Source: Halopseudomonas pertucinogena (lineage in GTDB: Bacteria > Pseudomonadota > Gammaproteobacteria > Pseudomonadales > Pseudomonadaceae). From it: 64,000 nt of DNA. Shown piece by piece: positions 46,194 to 56,492 of the stretch (positions are counted from its first letter, which is position 1; each line of letters begins with the position of its first letter). The stretch is taken from positions 240,255 to 304,254 of the forward strand of contig NZ_BMNN01000002.1 in the NCBI RefSeq assembly GCF_014646575.1, written 5' to 3'. A program made the position numbers and the translations under genes. The notes below the pieces were generated by a model. That model made no database searches, was not told where the DNA came from, and worked only from the letters and a program-made list of their open reading frames with translations.

Positions 46194-46218
46194 AAAGGCC
46201 GGCAAATCGCCGGCCTTT
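46194..46218 (-). terminator. Rho-independent terminator after csbD
   Basis: Ten-base stem AAAGGCCGGC / GCCGGCCTTT with a 5-base loop, continuing into TTTTCATTTT on the minus strand, 15 bases after the csbD stop. It isolates csbD from the rstAB genes. Confidence 0.85.
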
Positions 46219-46233
46219 CGTTGCTGAACAGGA

Positions 46234-46413
46234 TCAGGTCCTGTCGACCCGATCCTTGATGTTGTCCTTGACCTTGCCCTTGAGCTGCTGAGCTTCGCCC
46301 TTGCGCTCCTGCATACGACCTTCAGCGCGGGTACTCGGCTTGTCGCTCGCCTGCTTGGCCTTGCCGACAACCTCGTTGGCCTTGCCTTTTACCTTGTCTT
46401 TGGTGCTACCCAT
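46234..46413 (-). CDS. CsbD-family small stress protein
   Basis: A 59-residue, highly charged protein (MGSTKDKVKGKANEVVGKAK, then Gln- and Lys-rich repeats to DNIKDRVDRT). The alternating GKAKQ/KGKVK pattern and lack of structure are typical of CsbD/YjbJ proteins, abundant in stationary phase and osmotic stress. GAGG lies eight bases before the ATG and a strong terminator follows, so it is a single-gene unit. Function of the family is unknown. Confidence 0.9.
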   Translation of the reverse strand: MGSTKDKVKGKANEVVGKAKQASDKPSTRAEGRMQERKGEAQQLKGKVKDNIKDRVDRT

Positions 46414-46476
46414 GGTGTTCGCCTCTTGTTGTCTGCTACATGACTTCTGACCGGGCGAAGCGGGAAACGTTGCAAT

Positions 46477-46905
46477 TTATTTGACCAGCAACACCGGCAC
46501 CGGCACCTCGTGCACCACACGGGTGGCCACCGACCCCATCACCAGGTTACCCAGGCTGCTCATGCCTCTCGTACCCATGACCACCGTGTTGCAGCCCAGC
46601 CGCTTGACCGCCGCGACCACTTCGGTCACCACATCACCGACCACCTCGTGCAGTTCGTAACTGATGCCCGCCGCGTCCAGCATCCGCGCCGCGTCAGCGT
46701 TCAGTTTCTTCGCATGGTTGATCGCGCCATTGCGCAGGTCGTTGAGCATGGTCGCCGGCACATAGTTGCCGTACAGGTTCGGCTCACGCTGCACGTTCAG
46801 CACGTGAACCTGGATATTGGGGAAAACCCGTGAGAACTCGACCAGATACTCGATCGCACGCTTGGCCGATGCCGATCCGTCAAATGGAACCAGTACATTC
46901 TGCAT
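46477..46905 (-). CDS. Universal stress protein UspA family
   Basis: A single-domain Usp protein of 142 residues starting MQNVLVPFDGSASAKRAIEY. The ATP-binding signature is at the C-terminus, GTRGMSSLGNLVMGSVATRVV, with VPVPVLLVK at the end. Usp proteins of this type support anaerobic survival in Pseudomonas aeruginosa under Anr control. A near-consensus Anr box lies 62-75 bases upstream with a -10 like TATGCT at the right distance, which fits that role. Confidence 0.92.
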   Translation of the reverse strand: MQNVLVPFDGSASAKRAIEYLVEFSRVFPNIQVHVLNVQREPNLYGNYVPATMLNDLRNGAINHAKKLNADAARMLDAAGISYELHEVVGDVVTEVVAAVKRLGCNTVVMGTRGMSSLGNLVMGSVATRVVHEVPVPVLLVK

Positions 46906-46938
46906 AGCTATTCCCTTTTTCTCGTTGATTTCATTCAG

Positions 46939-46944
46939 AGCATA
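46939..46944 (-). promoter_or_regulatory. Candidate -10 element of the uspA promoter
   Basis: TATGCT on the minus strand, placed so that a start near 46932 would put the Anr box centre at -41.5. Four of six bases match TATAAT. The predicted leader before the ATG is about 27 bases. Confidence 0.5.
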
Positions 46945-46966
46945 GCCGCTCTGCGCTTCGATGCAC

Positions 46967-46980
46967 ATGATCTGCATCAA
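46967..46980 (-). promoter_or_regulatory. Anr/FNR box upstream of uspA
   Basis: The minus strand reads TTGATGCAGATCAT, nine of ten specified bases of TTGATN4ATCAA. It is centred 41.5 bases before the predicted uspA start, the class-II activator position. Anr itself is encoded at 60.5 kb. Confidence 0.7.
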
Positions 46981-47049
46981 CCGGACGCAGCATTGCTGCT
47001 ACCCCGAAGGTGCCAGCGCCATCAACTGCCAAAGGGAACAGCCATCTGC

Positions 47050-47616
47050 TCAGGCGCGCGGCAGGGTAACGCCGCGCTGCCCCTGGTATTTGCCGCCACG
47101 GTCCTTGTAGGAAACCTCACACTGCTCGTCGGATTCGAAGAACAGCATCTGCGCCACGCCTTCGTTGGCGTAGATCTTCGCCGGCAGCGTGGTGGTATTG
47201 GAGAACTCGAGAGTAACGTGCCCTTCCCACTCGGGCTCCAGCGGCGTCACGTTGACGATGATACCGCAACGGGCATAGGTGCTCTTGCCCAGGCAGATGG
47301 TCAGGACATTGCGCGGGATGCGGAAGTACTCGACAGTGCGGGCCAGGGCAAAGGAATTCGGCGGGATGATGCAGACGTCGCTCTTGATATCGACGAAGCT
47401 CTTCTCGTCAAAGTGCTTGGGGTCGACGGTGGCCGAGTGGATGTTGGTAAACACCTTGAACTCGTCCGCACAGCGCACATCGTAGCCGTAGCTGGAGACC
47501 CCATAGGAAATCACCCGCTCCCCTTCCGCGCCGCGCACCTGACGCTCGACGAAAGGTTCGATCATGCCGTGTTCCTGCGACATCTGACGTATCCAGCGAT
47601 CCGATTTGATAGTCAT
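47050..47616 (-). CDS. dcd: dCTP deaminase Dcd
   Basis: Converts dCTP to dUTP for thymidylate synthesis. The 188-residue protein starts [20 protein letters not shown] and contains [28 protein letters not shown] and the signature [11 protein letters not shown] followed by [19 protein letters not shown]. Length matches the homotrimeric enzyme. AGGA precedes the ATG. It lies downstream of the Mrp/ApbC gene in the same direction, separated by a hairpin. Confidence 0.96.
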   Translation of the reverse strand: MTIKSDRWIRQMSQEHGMIEPFVERQVRGAEGERVISYGVSSYGYDVRCADEFKVFTNIHSATVDPKHFDEKSFVDIKSDVCIIPPNSFALARTVEYFRIPRNVLTICLGKSTYARCGIIVNVTPLEPEWEGHVTLEFSNTTTLPAKIYANEGVAQMLFFESDEQCEVSYKDRGGKYQGQRGVTLPRA

Positions 47617-47703
47617 GGGTGAATCCTGATTCAAGGGGTTGAAAAGAGGGCTGCATATTACCGGTTATTCAGCGCGCACTGAAGCCCGGGCGGATGGTGG
47701 CGG

Positions 47704-47730
47704 AACAGGCCTGTGAATCGCAGGCCTGTT
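47704..47730 (-). terminator. Hairpin after the Mrp/ApbC gene
   Basis: Ten-base stem AACAGGCCTG / CAGGCCTGTT with a 7-base loop, 13 bases after the stop. Only two T follow outside the stem, so it is a weak terminator or a stability element. Confidence 0.55.
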
Positions 47731-47742
47731 GCAAGGAGTTGA

Positions 47743-48834
47743 TCAGTCGTCGCTGATGCTGATGTTCGGTACGCCGGATTGCCCGGCACCGCTGGCCAGG
47801 CGCGCCGCCACATGGCGGGCCATGTCCTGATACAGCAGGCTGATCTGACTTTCCGGCTCGGCGATCACGGTGGGCCTGCCGCCGTCGGCCTGTTCGCGGA
47901 TCATCATCGACAGCGGCATGGAGCCCAGCAGCTCGACACCGTATTCCTCGGACAGGCGAACGCCGCCACCCTCGCCGAACAGGTGTTCGGCATGCCCGCA
48001 ATTCGAACACACGTGCACCGCCATGTTCTCCACCACACCCACCACCGGAATGTTCACCTTGCGGAACATCTCGATGCCCTTGCGCGCGTCCAGCAGAGCG
48101 ATGTCCTGCGGGGTGGTGACGATGACCGAGCCGGTCACCGGCGCCTTCTGGGCCAGGGTCAGCTGGATATCGCCGGTTCCCGGCGGCATGTCCACCACCA
48201 GATAGTCCAGATCATCCCAGGCGGTCTGGGTCAGCAGCTGCATCAGCGCGCCGGACACCATCGGTCCACGCCAGGCCATGGGCGTCTTGTCCCCCGCCAG
48301 GAAGGCCATGGTCATCACCTGCACGCCGTGCGCCCGGGGCGGCACGAACCACTTTTCGTCACGCACCTCCGGCCGGGTGCCTTCCGGCACACCCAGCATC
48401 AACCCCATGCTGGGTCCGTAGATGTCCGCGTCCAGCACCCCTACCCGCGCGCCTTCTCCGGCCAGTGCCAGCGCCAGGTTCACCGAGGTGGTGGACTTGC
48501 CCACACCGCCCTTGCCGGAGGCCACGGCAATGATGTTCTTCACGTTGGCCAGCCCGGGCACGCCGCCCTGGGTAGGCGCAGCACGAACGGTCCAATCCAC
48601 CCTGACCGTCGCGCTGTCGACACCGGCCACGTCCTCCACAGCCACGGTCAGCATCTGCTCGATCCCGCGAACGATGTTCCCCGCCGCATAACCCAGCGTC
48701 AGCTGCGCGCTTACACGCCCGCCGTCGATATCCAGCGATTGCAGACAACCGGCACTGAGCAGGTCGGTCTTGAGGTAGGGGTCCTGGTAACGGGCCAGGG
48801 CCTGTTCTACGGCGGAACGGTCGATCGCGGTCAT
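47743..48834 (-). CDS. apbC: Fe-S cluster carrier ATPase Mrp/ApbC
   Basis: MRP/NBP35-type ATPase that carries and inserts iron-sulfur clusters. The 363-residue protein begins with a MIP18-like domain (about 1-95) and has deviant Walker A SGKGGVGKSTTS, IYGPSMGLMLG, VVDMPPGTGD and the cluster-binding pair in VCSNCGH (CxxC). I chose the ATG at 48834 (MTAIDRSAVEQAL) over one four codons earlier because of the upstream GGA spacing. It precedes dcd. Confidence 0.94.
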   Translation of the reverse strand: MTAIDRSAVEQALARYQDPYLKTDLLSAGCLQSLDIDGGRVSAQLTLGYAAGNIVRGIEQMLTVAVEDVAGVDSATVRVDWTVRAAPTQGGVPGLANVKNIIAVASGKGGVGKSTTSVNLALALAGEGARVGVLDADIYGPSMGLMLGVPEGTRPEVRDEKWFVPPRAHGVQVMTMAFLAGDKTPMAWRGPMVSGALMQLLTQTAWDDLDYLVVDMPPGTGDIQLTLAQKAPVTGSVIVTTPQDIALLDARKGIEMFRKVNIPVVGVVENMAVHVCSNCGHAEHLFGEGGGVRLSEEYGVELLGSMPLSMMIREQADGGRPTVIAEPESQISLLYQDMARHVAARLASGAGQSGVPNISISDD

Positions 48835-48966
48835 AAATCCATCCACTTAAGCTGAAAACCCCGACATGCTAATGCCTGGTTGGAGAATTGACCATGCCAC
48901 GGCCCGTGACCCGTAAGCGCATGCGGACCGCAGGGGCATGGATAACAAAAGTTTTCAGTCAGCCTC

Positions 48967-48993
48967 TACAGTATGGCGCGACAATGCCGATAA
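48967..48993 (+). promoter_or_regulatory. Sigma-28 (FliA) promoter for the chemoreceptor gene
   Basis: TACAGTAT, an 11-base spacer and a perfect GCCGATAA match the flagellar consensus TAAAGTTT-N11-GCCGATAA (6/8 and 8/8). It lies about 70 bases before the chemoreceptor ATG on the same strand, in the only intergenic gap upstream of that gene. Confidence 0.85.
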
Positions 48994-49062
48994 GCTACCA
49001 GGCGTGGAAGCACGTCCAAGGATAAAAACACGGCTCGAATTGCGAGCACTGAGGGAATCGCC

Positions 49063-50763
49063 ATGCAGGATACGTTGACACCCCCCTCCCCCGCAGCGGC
49101 AGCGTCTGTCGATGGCGGCCGGGCCAATCAATTGGCCGTCACGCTGGGCATCCTGATCCTCACCGGTCTGCTGCTCTGGGCCGGCGACACCTGGACCCGT
49201 GCACTCGGGCTCGGGCTGGGGACCATTGCACTGTTCCTGGCCTGGCAGCTGACCCAGCAGTCCGCTGCCGGAACCAGCGCTCTGCGGCACCGGTTCAGCG
49301 GAGCCGACGCACTGCAGGTCGACCTTTCGCCACCGGCGGGCCCCGAACAGAGCGATCCGGACTTCGTCGCCTTCAGCGACCGCCTGCGGGACATGCTGCT
49401 CGGACTGCAACAGCAGAACCTGCGCATCGCCGTGGACTCGGCGAAGAACCGCGTGCTCGCCGAGCGCACCGAGCAGGCCGCCCGAGCCCAGCAGAACCTG
49501 TCAGAGCTGATCTTCCAGGCCAGTGACCAGACCAGCAGCGCGTTGCAGGACATCAGCGCCCGGACCAGCAATATCTCGGGCATGACCGCCCGCAACCTCG
49601 ATGCGGCCCGCTCCTCGCAGATCCGCCTGACCGAAGCCTGCGACCACATGCAGCAGATCAGTCAGGTAATGCACGGCTTCCAGGGCAACATGGAGGCGCT
49701 GGATGCCAGCTCCGGGCAGATCATGAAGATCCTCACCACGGTGCAGAATTTCTCCGCCCAGACCAACATGCTGGCACTCAACGCGGCCATCGAAGCCGCC
49801 CGCGCCGGTGAACAGGGTCGGGGCTTTGCGGTGGTGGCCGATGAGGTGCGCAGCCTGTCCATCCAGGTCGGCACCGCAGCGGATCAGATCGGCGAGCTGA
49901 TGGAGCAGATGCTCGGCGCCATGACCGGGGCAGAACAGCAGTCCCGGCAGATGCGCCAGCAATCCGAGGAAGCCGGCGAGGCGGTGCGTGGCGCCGCGGA
50001 CCAGTTCGGCCAGATGGTCGAGGATTTCCAGCACACCAACGACGACCTGCTGATGGTCAGCAGCGCGCTGGAGGAGCTGGCGGTCGGCAACCAGGAGACC
50101 CACCAGCACAGTATCGCCATCCGTGACAGCAGCCGCAGCATCAGCGCCAACATGGAGCAGAACTTCGCGCTGGCCGACCGTCAGCGCGATGACAGCAACC
50201 TGGCCCTGCAGACCCTCAGCCTGTTCCGTCTGGGCAATGGCCAGATGGAGGCGGTGACCGACAGACTGATGGAGTACCGCGCTGCGGTGGAACGCGAACT
50301 GGAAGCCCTGGCCGCCAGCGGCGTGGACATATTCGACCGGCGCTATACCCCGATCCCCAACACCAACCCGCCCAAGCATGACGTCAGCTGGGCCGATGCC
50401 TGCCGTCCGCGGATCCAGCCGCTGCTGGACAAGTGGGATCACCAGGGCAAGGACGGCATCCTCTACATCGCACCGGTCGACGACCACGGCTACCTGCCGG
50501 TAGCCCGCACCGCTGCCTCCCAGCCGCCCACCGGCGACCCCAAGGTGGATGCGGTGAAGAGCAACTACAAGCGCTTCGTCGTGCCCAGCAAGGTCGAGCT
50601 GGAGAACCTCAACAAGTGCAAGTACGTGAGCCTGGGGACCTTCGTTCTGCCCGGCACGGATACGGTGATCTTCGTGCAGTTCGTGCCCCTGATGGTCAAC
50701 GGACGCCACTGGGGCAGCCTGAGCGCCGGCATCCTGCCCCAGGCACTGATTCAGCAGCTCTGA
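49063..50763 (+). CDS. Methyl-accepting chemotaxis protein with C-terminal sensory domain
   Basis: A 566-residue chemoreceptor. Two closely spaced N-terminal membrane helices (about 23-62) leave almost no periplasmic part. The signalling domain runs to about 400 with [20 protein letters not shown] and VADEVRSLS, though the tip continues IQVGTAADQ, unlike the usual LAxRS/T. The last 170 residues form a soluble cytoplasmic domain ([18 protein letters not shown], then [20 protein letters not shown]) that is probably the sensor. GAGGG precedes the ATG by seven bases, and a FliA promoter lies upstream. Ligand unknown. Confidence 0.88.
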   Translation: MQDTLTPPSPAAAASVDGGRANQLAVTLGILILTGLLLWAGDTWTRALGLGLGTIALFLAWQLTQQSAAGTSALRHRFSGADALQVDLSPPAGPEQSDPDFVAFSDRLRDMLLGLQQQNLRIAVDSAKNRVLAERTEQAARAQQNLSELIFQASDQTSSALQDISARTSNISGMTARNLDAARSSQIRLTEACDHMQQISQVMHGFQGNMEALDASSGQIMKILTTVQNFSAQTNMLALNAAIEAARAGEQGRGFAVVADEVRSLSIQVGTAADQIGELMEQMLGAMTGAEQQSRQMRQQSEEAGEAVRGAADQFGQMVEDFQHTNDDLLMVSSALEELAVGNQETHQHSIAIRDSSRSISANMEQNFALADRQRDDSNLALQTLSLFRLGNGQMEAVTDRLMEYRAAVERELEALAASGVDIFDRRYTPIPNTNPPKHDVSWADACRPRIQPLLDKWDHQGKDGILYIAPVDDHGYLPVARTAASQPPTGDPKVDAVKSNYKRFVVPSKVELENLNKCKYVSLGTFVLPGTDTVIFVQFVPLMVNGRHWGSLSAGILPQALIQQL

Positions 50764-51392
50764 GGCGCGCCGGGAGTCAGGCCCATCATGAAGCGACAGG
50801 CCGCATCAGCGGCCTGCTCCACCAGCTGCGCCTGGGTCAGGCCCGTGCGTCTGAGCGGTTTGAAATCATGATCTCCCGATTCCAGCCAGTGCACCCGCAG
50901 CTGCGCTGACAGATCATAGCCGGCGACCTCCTCCGGCTTACCGAAGGGATCACGGGTGCCCTGCACCACCAGCCCCGGCCTGACCAGCCCGGCCAGATGC
51001 CCGGTACGGGTACGCTCCGGCCTGCCGGGCGGATGGAAAGGATAGCCGAAGCAGAGCACACCCAACGCGTCCAACTCATCGGCCACCATACTGGCGACAC
51101 GCCCGCCCATGGACTTGCCGCCGATGAACGCCGGCTCGCCCAGCGATGCATACCGCTCGAGAAAATGCGCACGCAGCACCGGCATCGGATTGGGTGGGCG
51201 TTTGCTGCCACCTTCTCGGCGCTGGGCCATGTAGGGAAACTCGAAGCGCAGCACGCGGATGCCCCGCCGGGCGAGCGCCGTCGCGAGCAGGTTCATGAAA
51301 TCGCTGTCCATCGGCGCGCCCGCGCCGTGGGCCAGCAGCAATGTGGCCCGCGCCGTTCCGTCAGGCCGGGTTTCGAGAAAATCCTGTATCAC
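50751..51392 (-). CDS. Alpha/beta hydrolase, Tex30/KANL3-like
   Basis: A cytoplasmic hydrolase-fold protein of 213 residues: [17 protein letters not shown] (oxyanion loop), nucleophile motif GGKSMGGR (Ser), Asp in [13 protein letters not shown] and His in [10 protein letters not shown]. This pattern matches the KANL3/Tex30 family of small bacterial hydrolases with unknown substrate. GTG start with GGAG five bases upstream. Its 3' end overlaps the convergent chemoreceptor gene by 13 bases. Confidence 0.85.
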   Translation of the reverse strand: MIQDFLETRPDGTARATLLLAHGAGAPMDSDFMNLLATALARRGIRVLRFEFPYMAQRREGGSKRPPNPMPVLRAHFLERYASLGEPAFIGGKSMGGRVASMVADELDALGVLCFGYPFHPPGRPERTRTGHLAGLVRPGLVVQGTRDPFGKPEEVAGYDLSAQLRVHWLESGDHDFKPLRRTGLTQAQLVEQAADAACRFMMGLTPGAPQSC

Positions 51393-51486
51393 TGCAACTC
51401 CAGGCGAAATCGGTGGTCCCTAGGATATCGCCACTTCGATGGCTTCCCCAGCCCGCAACGGGTACAACAGGAATTTTCCGCAGGCC

Positions 51487-51500
51487 TTGATCCAGGGCAA
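51487..51500. promoter_or_regulatory. Second Anr-like site upstream of ccoN (weak)
   Basis: TTGATCCAGGGCAA matches TTGAYN4RTCAA except one base in the right half. It lies about 310 bases before ccoN and 95 bases upstream of the divergent hydrolase gene, so its target is unclear. Confidence 0.35.
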
Positions 51501-51716
51501 GTGCGACATCATGTCACAGCCGTTCACAGTGCCTGCTCTTCACAGTCAGGAGCCTGAGGCTTATCCTTGCATGCATCGGTAAGCCGGCCCATGGGGAGGC
51601 CGTACGGAAACAGCCACGGAGCTGTTGTAGCCGACAGTTCTACCGGCGCAACCTTTCCCCTGCAAGTAGATTTCTCGCAGCCACCTCCGTCGTCCAACCC
51701 TTTGCCGGCCATTACA

Positions 51717-51758
51717 TTGACATGAGTCATTGCAAACAGTGGGGTCTTTTCTCATACT
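51717..51758 (+). promoter_or_regulatory. Anr-dependent class-II promoter of ccoNOQP
   Basis: TTGACATGAGTCAT at 51717-51730 matches the Anr/FNR consensus TTGAYN4RTCAA at nine of ten bases. CATACT at 51753-51758 fits a -10 element. A start near 51765 places the box centre at exactly -41.5. The ccoN ATG follows about 43 bases later. Confidence 0.75.
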
Positions 51759-51807
51759 GCGCGCGCTTTGACCACCTATTAACCTTCGCTATCCGTGGGA
51801 ATCTCGC

Positions 51808-53235
<1,428 letters not shown>

Positions 53236-53247
53236 GGATTATGATCG

Positions 53248-53859
53248 ATGAAACAACACGATATCGTTGAAAAGAACATAGGCCTGATGATCGTGCTGAT
53301 CGTGGTTGCGATCAGCTTCGGTGGCCTGACCCAGATCGTCCCGCTGTTCTTCCAGGACGAGACCACCCAGCCGGTGGAGGGCCTGCGGCCCTACACCGCG
53401 GTGGAACTGGAAGGCCGCGACATCTATATCCGCGAAGGCTGCGTGAGCTGCCACTCGCAGATGATCCGCCCGTTCCGCTCCGAGACCGAGCGTTATGGTC
53501 ATTATTCCGTAGCCGGTGAAAGCGTCTGGGAGCACCCCTTCCTGTGGGGCTCCAAGCGTACCGGTCCGGACCTGGCCCGCGTCGGCGAGCGTTACTCCGA
53601 TGACTGGCACCGCGCCCACCTGATCAACCCGCGTGACGTGGTGCCCGAGTCCAAGATGCCCTCCTACCCCTGGCTGCAGGAGAACGTCCTGGATGGCAAG
53701 AACACAGCCCGGAAGATGGAAGTCCTGCGCAATCTGGGCGTTCCGTACACCGATGATGACATTGCAGGTGCCCGCGAGGCCGTACGTGGCGTGAGCGAGA
53801 TGGACGCGCTGATTGCCTATCTGCAGCACCTTGGCACCGTCATCTCTGACCGCCGGTAA
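53248..53859 (+). CDS. ccoO: Cytochrome cbb3 oxidase subunit II, CcoO
   Basis: Membrane-anchored monoheme cytochrome c of the oxidase, 203 residues. One N-terminal helix ([21 protein letters not shown]) precedes the periplasmic domain with heme motif [13 protein letters not shown] and the axial methionine in [11 protein letters not shown]. It follows ccoN by 12 bases and precedes ccoQ. Confidence 0.97.
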   Translation: MKQHDIVEKNIGLMIVLIVVAISFGGLTQIVPLFFQDETTQPVEGLRPYTAVELEGRDIYIREGCVSCHSQMIRPFRSETERYGHYSVAGESVWEHPFLWGSKRTGPDLARVGERYSDDWHRAHLINPRDVVPESKMPSYPWLQENVLDGKNTARKMEVLRNLGVPYTDDDIAGAREAVRGVSEMDALIAYLQHLGTVISDRR

Positions 53860-53865
53860 GCAAAC

Positions 53866-54054
53866 ATGGACATCAATACTCTCCGCGGCATAGCCACCAT
53901 CTTCGCGATGGTGGCATTTATCGGCATCGTGATATGGGCCTACAGCTCATACAAGAAGAAGGATTTTGACGAAGCCGCCCAACTTCCCTTCGCCGACGAC
54001 GATAAAGACAAGGCAACGCGTGAGCAGAAAGATACCCGGAGTAATGAAAAATGA
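53866..54054 (+). CDS. ccoQ: Cytochrome cbb3 oxidase subunit CcoQ
   Basis: Small accessory subunit that stabilises the CcoP-CcoNO complex. The 62-residue protein has one membrane helix (GIATIFAMVAFIGIVIWAYS) followed by a charged tail rich in Asp, Lys and Glu. It overlaps ccoP by four bases (ATGA), indicating translational coupling. Confidence 0.95.
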   Translation: MDINTLRGIATIFAMVAFIGIVIWAYSSYKKKDFDEAAQLPFADDDKDKATREQKDTRSNEK

Positions 54055-54938
54055 GTGATTTCTGGCATTGGTACATCATCGTACTCACCGTTGTCTTCCT
54101 GGTTCTGATCACCTGGCTGCTGTTCGCTACCCGCAGGGGTCAGCGTCCCGACCAGACCAGCCAGACCACCGGTCACGCGTATGACGGCATTGAAGAGTAT
54201 GACAACCCCCTGCCCCGCTGGTGGTTCATGCTGTTTGTCGGCACCCTGGTGTTCACCGTCATCTACCTGATCCTGTATCCGGGCATGGGCCGGTTCCCGG
54301 GTGTGCTGGGCTGGACCCAGGTCAACCAGTACGAGCGTGAGGTCGAGCGCGCCGAAACCCGTTTCGAGCCGATCTTCGCCAAGTACCGCGACCTACCCAT
54401 CGAGGAAGTGGCCCGTGACGAAGAGGCACGCCGTATCGGTCAGCGTCTGTTCGCCACCAACTGCTCCGTCTGTCATGGCTCCGACGCCCAGGGCTCCTTC
54501 GGCTTCCCCAACCTGACCGACGACGACTGGTTGTGGGGCGGCGAGCCCGAGCAGATCCTGACCACCCTGCGTCAGGGCCGTCAGGCCACCATGGCGGCCT
54601 GGCTGCCGGTGATCGGTGAGGAAGGCGTGCGCAACACCGCCGGTTATGTACGCAGCCTGTCCGGCCTGGAAACCGAGGGTGTGGACATTGAGGCAGGCAG
54701 AGAGGTATTCGCTACCAACTGCGTGGCCTGTCACGGCCCGGACGGCAAGGGCAACCACCTGCTGGGCGCGCCGAACCTGACCGACGACGTCTGGCTGTAC
54801 GGCTCCAGCATGCTGCAGGTGTCGCACAGCATCCGCGCCGGCCGTAACGGTAACATGCCGTCACAGGCTCACCTGGGTGAGGACAAGCTGCACATGCTTG
54901 CTGCCTACGTCTACAGCCTCTCGCTGGAAGACGAGTAA
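54051..54938 (+). CDS. ccoP: Cytochrome cbb3 oxidase subunit III, CcoP
   Basis: Diheme cytochrome c subunit that takes electrons into the oxidase, 295 residues. Two membrane helices (about 8-26 and 54-74) precede two c-type domains with heme motifs NCSVCHGSDAQG and NCVACHGPDGKG. The first domain's Met ligand is in ATMAAWLP and the second's in NGNMPSQAH. It closes the ccoNOQP operon; a strong hairpin follows before ccoG. Confidence 0.96.
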   Translation: MSDFWHWYIIVLTVVFLVLITWLLFATRRGQRPDQTSQTTGHAYDGIEEYDNPLPRWWFMLFVGTLVFTVIYLILYPGMGRFPGVLGWTQVNQYEREVERAETRFEPIFAKYRDLPIEEVARDEEARRIGQRLFATNCSVCHGSDAQGSFGFPNLTDDDWLWGGEPEQILTTLRQGRQATMAAWLPVIGEEGVRNTAGYVRSLSGLETEGVDIEAGREVFATNCVACHGPDGKGNHLLGAPNLTDDVWLYGSSMLQVSHSIRAGRNGNMPSQAHLGEDKLHMLAAYVYSLSLEDE

Positions 54939-54968
54939 CACCCGCGCGACCCTGTGTCGCATGGTTCG

Positions 54969-55002
54969 CTCCGCCCGGTCAGCGTATGCTGATCGGGCGG
55001 AG
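54969..55002. promoter_or_regulatory. Large hairpin between ccoP and ccoG
   Basis: Fifteen-base arms, CTCCGCCCGGTCAGC and GCTGATCGGGCGGAG, pair with one G-T step around a GTAT loop. No T-run follows. It may protect the ccoNOQP message or reduce read-through into ccoGHIS. Confidence 0.65.
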
Positions 55003-55076
55003 CCCGTTATGGCTGCCGCCATTGTCTGACCTGCCATGGCCAGGCCTTCCCTCCTAAAACTATATGGCAGCCTGAA

Positions 55077-56489
55077 ATGAGCGATAAGATTCCCGTCAAA
55101 GATGTCACTACCGAGAAGATCGAGACGATCGATCTGTACGCCAAGCGCGAAGCCATCCACACGCGCTCGTACAAGGGGTTCTTCAAGAACATCCGTCTCG
55201 CTGGTGTGACGTTTCTGTTCCTCCTGTTCTTCGGCACCGCGTGGCTGAACGTGGATGGGCGCCAGGCAGTCCTGTGGGACCTGCCTGCCCGCCAGTTCCA
55301 CATCTTCGGCGCGACCTTCCAGCCGCAGGACTTCTTCCTGCTGTCGTTCCTGCTGATCATCTGCGCCTTCGGCCTGTTCTTCATCACCACCTTCGCCGGG
55401 CGGATCTGGTGCGGCTATACCTGCCCGCAGACGGTCTGGACCTGGATCTTCATGTGGGCCGAGCGCATTACCGAGGGTGAGCGCAACGCGCGCATCAAAC
55501 TGGATGCCGCCCCCATGAGCCTCAATAAATTCATGCGGCGCAGCGCCAAACATGCGCTCTGGGTCGGCGTCTCGCTGATCACCGCCCTCACCTTCGTCGG
55601 CTATTTCACCCCCATCCGCGGCCTGCTGGTGGACCTGGTCACCTTCGACCTGAACGGCTGGGCGGCGTTCTGGATTTTCTTCTTCACCGCTGCGACCTAT
55701 ATCAACGCCGGCTGGCTGCGCGAGCAGGTGTGCTTCTACATGTGCCCCTACGCACGCTTCCAGAGCGTGATGTTCGACAAGGACACCATGGTGGTGACCT
55801 ACGATTACAACCGTGGCGAAAACCGCGGCCCGCGCAAGAAGGGCGTGGACCCGGCGGAGCTGGGCCTGGGCGACTGCACCGACTGCACCATGTGCGTGCA
55901 GGTCTGCCCCACCGGCATCGACATCCGCGACGGCCTGCAGCATGAGTGCATCCAGTGCGCTGCCTGTATCGATGCCTGTGACGAGGTCATGGACAAGATG
56001 GGTTACGAGCGCGGTCTGATCCGCTATACCACCGAGCAGAACATGGCCGGCAAGAAGACTCGCATTCTGCGGCCGCGCCTGATCGGCTACGGCGCTGCCC
56101 TGCTGATCATGATCGCCATGTTCATCTTCACCCTGGGCAACATGGCCCAGGTCAGCCTGGACATCCAGCGCGACCGAAATGTCCTGTATCGCGAAGCGCG
56201 TGGCGGCAATATCGAAAACGTGTACATAATCAAGGTCATGAACAAGGGTCAGCAGCCGCGGACGTTCAACCTGACGGTGGACGGCCACCCGGAGCTGAGC
56301 CTGGAGATTCAGGCCAATCGCCTGACCGTTGAGCCCAGCAGCCTGTTGCAGGTGCCGGTCAACGTCCAGCTGGATCCCGCTTACATGCAGGGTACCAACA
56401 TGCCCATCACCTTTACTGTTACAGCGGCAGATGACGAGAGCATTTCGGCCACCGCCGAAAGCCGGTTCATGGGCCCCAGCCTGAGGTAA
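55077..56489 (+). CDS. ccoG: cbb3 oxidase assembly ferredoxin-like protein CcoG
   Basis: Membrane iron-sulfur protein (FixG/RdxA) that reduces Cu(II) for oxidase assembly. The 470-residue protein has five membrane segments, GRIWCGYTCPQTVW in the NapH-like core, two 4Fe-4S sites (CTDCTMCVQVCP and CIQCAACIDACD) and a C-terminal Ig-like FixG domain (GHPELSLEIQANRLTVE). First gene of ccoGHIS, 138 bases after ccoP. Confidence 0.95.
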   Translation: MSDKIPVKDVTTEKIETIDLYAKREAIHTRSYKGFFKNIRLAGVTFLFLLFFGTAWLNVDGRQAVLWDLPARQFHIFGATFQPQDFFLLSFLLIICAFGLFFITTFAGRIWCGYTCPQTVWTWIFMWAERITEGERNARIKLDAAPMSLNKFMRRSAKHALWVGVSLITALTFVGYFTPIRGLLVDLVTFDLNGWAAFWIFFFTAATYINAGWLREQVCFYMCPYARFQSVMFDKDTMVVTYDYNRGENRGPRKKGVDPAELGLGDCTDCTMCVQVCPTGIDIRDGLQHECIQCAACIDACDEVMDKMGYERGLIRYTTEQNMAGKKTRILRPRLIGYGAALLIMIAMFIFTLGNMAQVSLDIQRDRNVLYREARGGNIENVYIIKVMNKGQQPRTFNLTVDGHPELSLEIQANRLTVEPSSLLQVPVNVQLDPAYMQGTNMPITFTVTAADDESISATAESRFMGPSLR

Positions 56490-56492
56490 TCC

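Larger units (their letters stand above)
51393..51807. other. Intergenic region upstream of ccoN
   Basis: About 415 bases without a convincing gene. It holds the Anr-dependent ccoN promoter near its right end and a second, weaker Anr-like site at 51487-51500. A 68-codon minus-strand frame (51524-51730) lacks a ribosome-binding site and is not called. Confidence 0.7.

Noticed and set aside
51524-51730. 68-codon minus-strand frame with four cysteines upstream of ccoN
   Set aside because: No ribosome-binding site, and its start lies on the Anr box of ccoN.
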